Assembly (NCBI GenBank): GCA_019244415.1
Contig: JAFASN010000006.1
Span: 34,473 to 98,472, forward strand
Reading direction: 5' to 3'
DNA length: 64,000 nucleotides
From: Verrucomicrobiota bacterium
Lineage (GTDB): Bacteria > Verrucomicrobiota > Verrucomicrobiia > Chthoniobacterales > UBA10450
Below the pieces are notes generated by a model that was not told the DNA's origin, searched no databases, and saw only the letters and a program-made list of their open reading frames with translations. Made by a program: the position numbers and the translations under genes. Within the stretch, counting starts at the first letter, position 1. Each line of letters opens with the position of its first letter. Shown one piece after another: positions 62,968 to 64,000 of the stretch.

Positions 62968-63141
62968 TCATAGTTCAGTTGAAACGTTGCCGGTCGTGTC
63001 TGCTCCTGCAAAGCTCGGTTGAGTGAGCGGTGTCGCATGTGGCAGTCGAATGCGTGTTAGTGCTCGAAGCGTGTCATGCGGCAGCGTCACAATGGCCATT
63101 CCTGCAATGGCGACGAGTAGCATAGTATGCGAGCGCTTCAT
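62968..63141 (-). CDS. Small exported or anchored peptide, unknown (cassette)
   Basis: ATG 63141 (MKRSHTMLLVAIAGMAIVTLP) gives 57 residues: a single N-terminal hydrophobic segment and a short Pro/Thr-rich tail. Upstream ORF-track residues are attC translation. No family. Confidence 0.55.
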   Translation of the reverse strand: MKRSHTMLLVAIAGMAIVTLPHDTLRALTRIRLPHATPLTQPSFAGADTTGNVSTEL

Positions 63142-63144
63142 GTC

Positions 63145-63269
63145 ACCTAACGAGCTCAAGCTCACTCGCGGCGAGCGGGAGCGAGGGAACTAAAACAGTA
63201 TGAAGAAACAAACTACCAAAGCGGTGGGAAACAAACCGGCTCGCCGTCGAGTGCAGCGCCTGGTTAGGT
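63145..63269 (-). repeat. attC 24 (covarying arms)
   Basis: ACCTAAC ... GTTAGGT; arms CTCACTCGCGGCGAGC / GCTCGCCGTCGAGTGC, again changed on both sides. The terminal loop is A-rich and contains an ATG read by the plus-strand ORF. Confidence 0.92.
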
Positions 63270-63271
63270 CT

Positions 63272-63751
63272 TTGCGCCCGCACGAAGAAGAAGTGCTGAA
63301 CTACCTGCAATGGTTTGCCGAGAACCGTCCGCAGAAGTGGGTTCGACCGATGGATGTCGGCGGCTCCGATGGGTCTCACCATAGCGGCACGCTGGCAAAG
63401 CTGGTCAAGCTTGGATATGCCGAATCCCGTCGGCGCTGTGCGTCGATAGTCGGTGCGCTCGGCTCGAATCGGGCTGGAAAAGAGTATCGCGCGCTCAATA
63501 GACCTAACGAGCTCAAGCTCAGCCGCGGCTACCTGAGAGCGCGACTTCGCTGGTGTGAGAGTACTTTAATCACGAAAGTACGAGGAAACAAACCGGGTAG
63601 CCGTCGGCTGCAGCGCCTGGTTAGGTGTAAGGGTGGCGAAGGAACGAGCGGCTTTCGCCGTGTACTTGCTTCTTCTGTCTGCCTGAGGACATGGCGTGCG
63701 GGACTTCTGCATCGGTGGGCGAACGCTGGCAACGAACGTCTCTGCGCGTGA
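63272..63751 (+). CDS. Possible winged-helix protein encoded against the array direction (cassette)
   Basis: The only convincing frame in this cassette is on the plus strand: PHEEEVLNYLQWFAENRPQKW, then HHSGTLAKLVKLGYAESRRR, a helix-turn-helix/winged-helix pattern. The start could be TTG 63272 or ATG 63200 inside attC 24. No stop occurs before attC 25, so the frame runs through it (RPNELKLSRGYLRAR) to 63751; the true domain probably ends near KEYRAL (about 63498). It may be a regulator; its expression would need its own promoter. Confidence 0.5.
   Translation: MRPHEEEVLNYLQWFAENRPQKWVRPMDVGGSDGSHHSGTLAKLVKLGYAESRRRCASIVGALGSNRAGKEYRALNRPNELKLSRGYLRARLRWCESTLITKVRGNKPGSRRLQRLVRCKGGEGTSGFRRVLASSVCLRTWRAGLLHRWANAGNERLCA
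63502..63626 (-). repeat. attC 25
   Basis: ACCTAAC ... GTTAGGT, family I, GAAAGTACGAGG loop type. Confidence 0.93.
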
Positions 63752-63989
63752 ACTGGTGATTGCGTCAGTACTCAGGGCGGTTCTCTCTCGATGGCCACGC
63801 TTTCGCTGGGCAACGCTTACGAGCCAGAGGCCATGTCAAGGACGCTTTGCTGGCGTCTGGAGCGTACTCTGCGCGTCCTCTCTGCGGAGCCAAGGCGTGA
63901 CTGCTCAAAGTACGACCTAAGTACGAGGCGGTGTAGCCTCATCACGTAAAACGAGGAACCGCTTGCTTTCACCGGCAGATGCAGAAGTC
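63627..63989. other. Non-coding-like cassette, copy B
   Basis: Diverged second copy of 61982-62343 (shared blocks include CTCTGCGCGTGAACTGGTG, TACTCTGCGCGTCCTCTC, GGCGTGACTGCTCAAA and AAGTACGACCTAAGTACGAG), ending in the head shared with 55996-56024. Frames are not kept between copies. Confidence 0.6.
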
Positions 63990-64000
63990 ACCTAACGAGA
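63990..64000 (-). repeat. attC 26 (partial, cut by window end)
   Basis: ACCTAACGAGA, the opening box and first spacer bases of a further attC site. It shows the array continues to the right. Confidence 0.8.

Larger units (their letters stand above)
50814..64000 (-). mobile_element. Integron gene-cassette array (continues past the window)
   Basis: Twenty-five complete attC sites plus a partial one, alternating with about 25 small cassettes. Most cassette genes are on the minus strand, start within about 30 bp of one attC and stop in or near the next. The attC asymmetry (two unpaired bases on the arm adjoining each gene's 3' end) gives the same direction. The integrase and attI should therefore be beyond 64,000. 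Without an integrase in view it could also be an orphan attC cluster (CALIN). Array size and near-identical attC sites are typical of sedentary chromosomal integrons. Confidence 0.93.

Noticed and set aside
50814-64000. Interpretation as tandem satellite, REP elements or CRISPR
   Set aside because: Units are about 120 bp with integron core boxes and bulged arms, separated by different genes rather than by uniform short spacers.

Overview
The window reads like a chromosomal segment of a soil Verrucomicrobiota bacterium (Spartobacteria/Chthoniobacterales-like). This placement is inferred from roughly 60% GC, an A|FTLVE type pseudopilin, paired TamB/TamA genes, a large sedolisin, many sensor kinases and a DUF4380-like protein; no rRNA or marker gene settles it. 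No tRNA, rRNA, CRISPR array or IS transposase was recognised.

From 1 to about 49 kb the content is ordinary core and accessory chromosome. In order: the 3' end of an ABC exporter; a receiver-kinase hybrid; a secreted sedolisin; a PLP decarboxylase; tamB-tamA; recQ overlapping a MalG-like permease, with recO convergent to it; an aldo/keto reductase, an MFS exporter and a DUF4380-like protein; the 2-oxoglutarate dehydrogenase genes (lpdA, sucB, sucA on the minus strand) interrupted by plus-strand kinase/regulator and pseudopilin genes; a response regulator, a RidA-like deaminase and a GAF/PAS kinase; a bifunctional nuclease; speA and asnS; a minus-strand DoxX/Nudix/hydrolase cluster; a sigma-54-preceded pair coding for a LolA-fold-like protein and a large BNR/VPS10 repeat protein; a ferritin-VIT1 (MbfA-like) iron exporter; two membrane proteins (one a DMT permease); a vanadium haloperoxidase-like enzyme; and a PAS-PAS hybrid kinase.

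From about 50.8 kb to the right edge the sequence becomes an integron gene-cassette array. Twenty-five complete attC sites of about 116-125 bp, and the start of a twenty-sixth, occur roughly every 520 bp. Each opens with an RYYYAAC box and closes with a GTTRRRY-like box on the plus strand, and each is folded by long imperfect inverted arms. Between them sit small, mostly minus-strand genes that begin just after one attC and stop in or near the next. Cargo includes RelBE-like, HicAB and DUF2283/DUF4258-like pairs, a CPBP protease, a VOC protein, TonB-C-like secreted proteins and many small membrane or exported proteins of unknown function. Gene direction and the position of the extrahelical bases both indicate that the attI/integrase end lies to the right of 64,000; no integrase gene is in the window. 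Stem arms covary between attC variants while the two unpaired positions are kept.

Other points of interest are two diverged copies of a cassette without a conserved frame, one cassette whose only convincing ORF runs against the array, one cassette protein whose tail is coded by attC, a frameshifted monooxygenase at the array's far end, a good sigma-54 promoter, and strong enrichment of the word AGTAC/GTACT.
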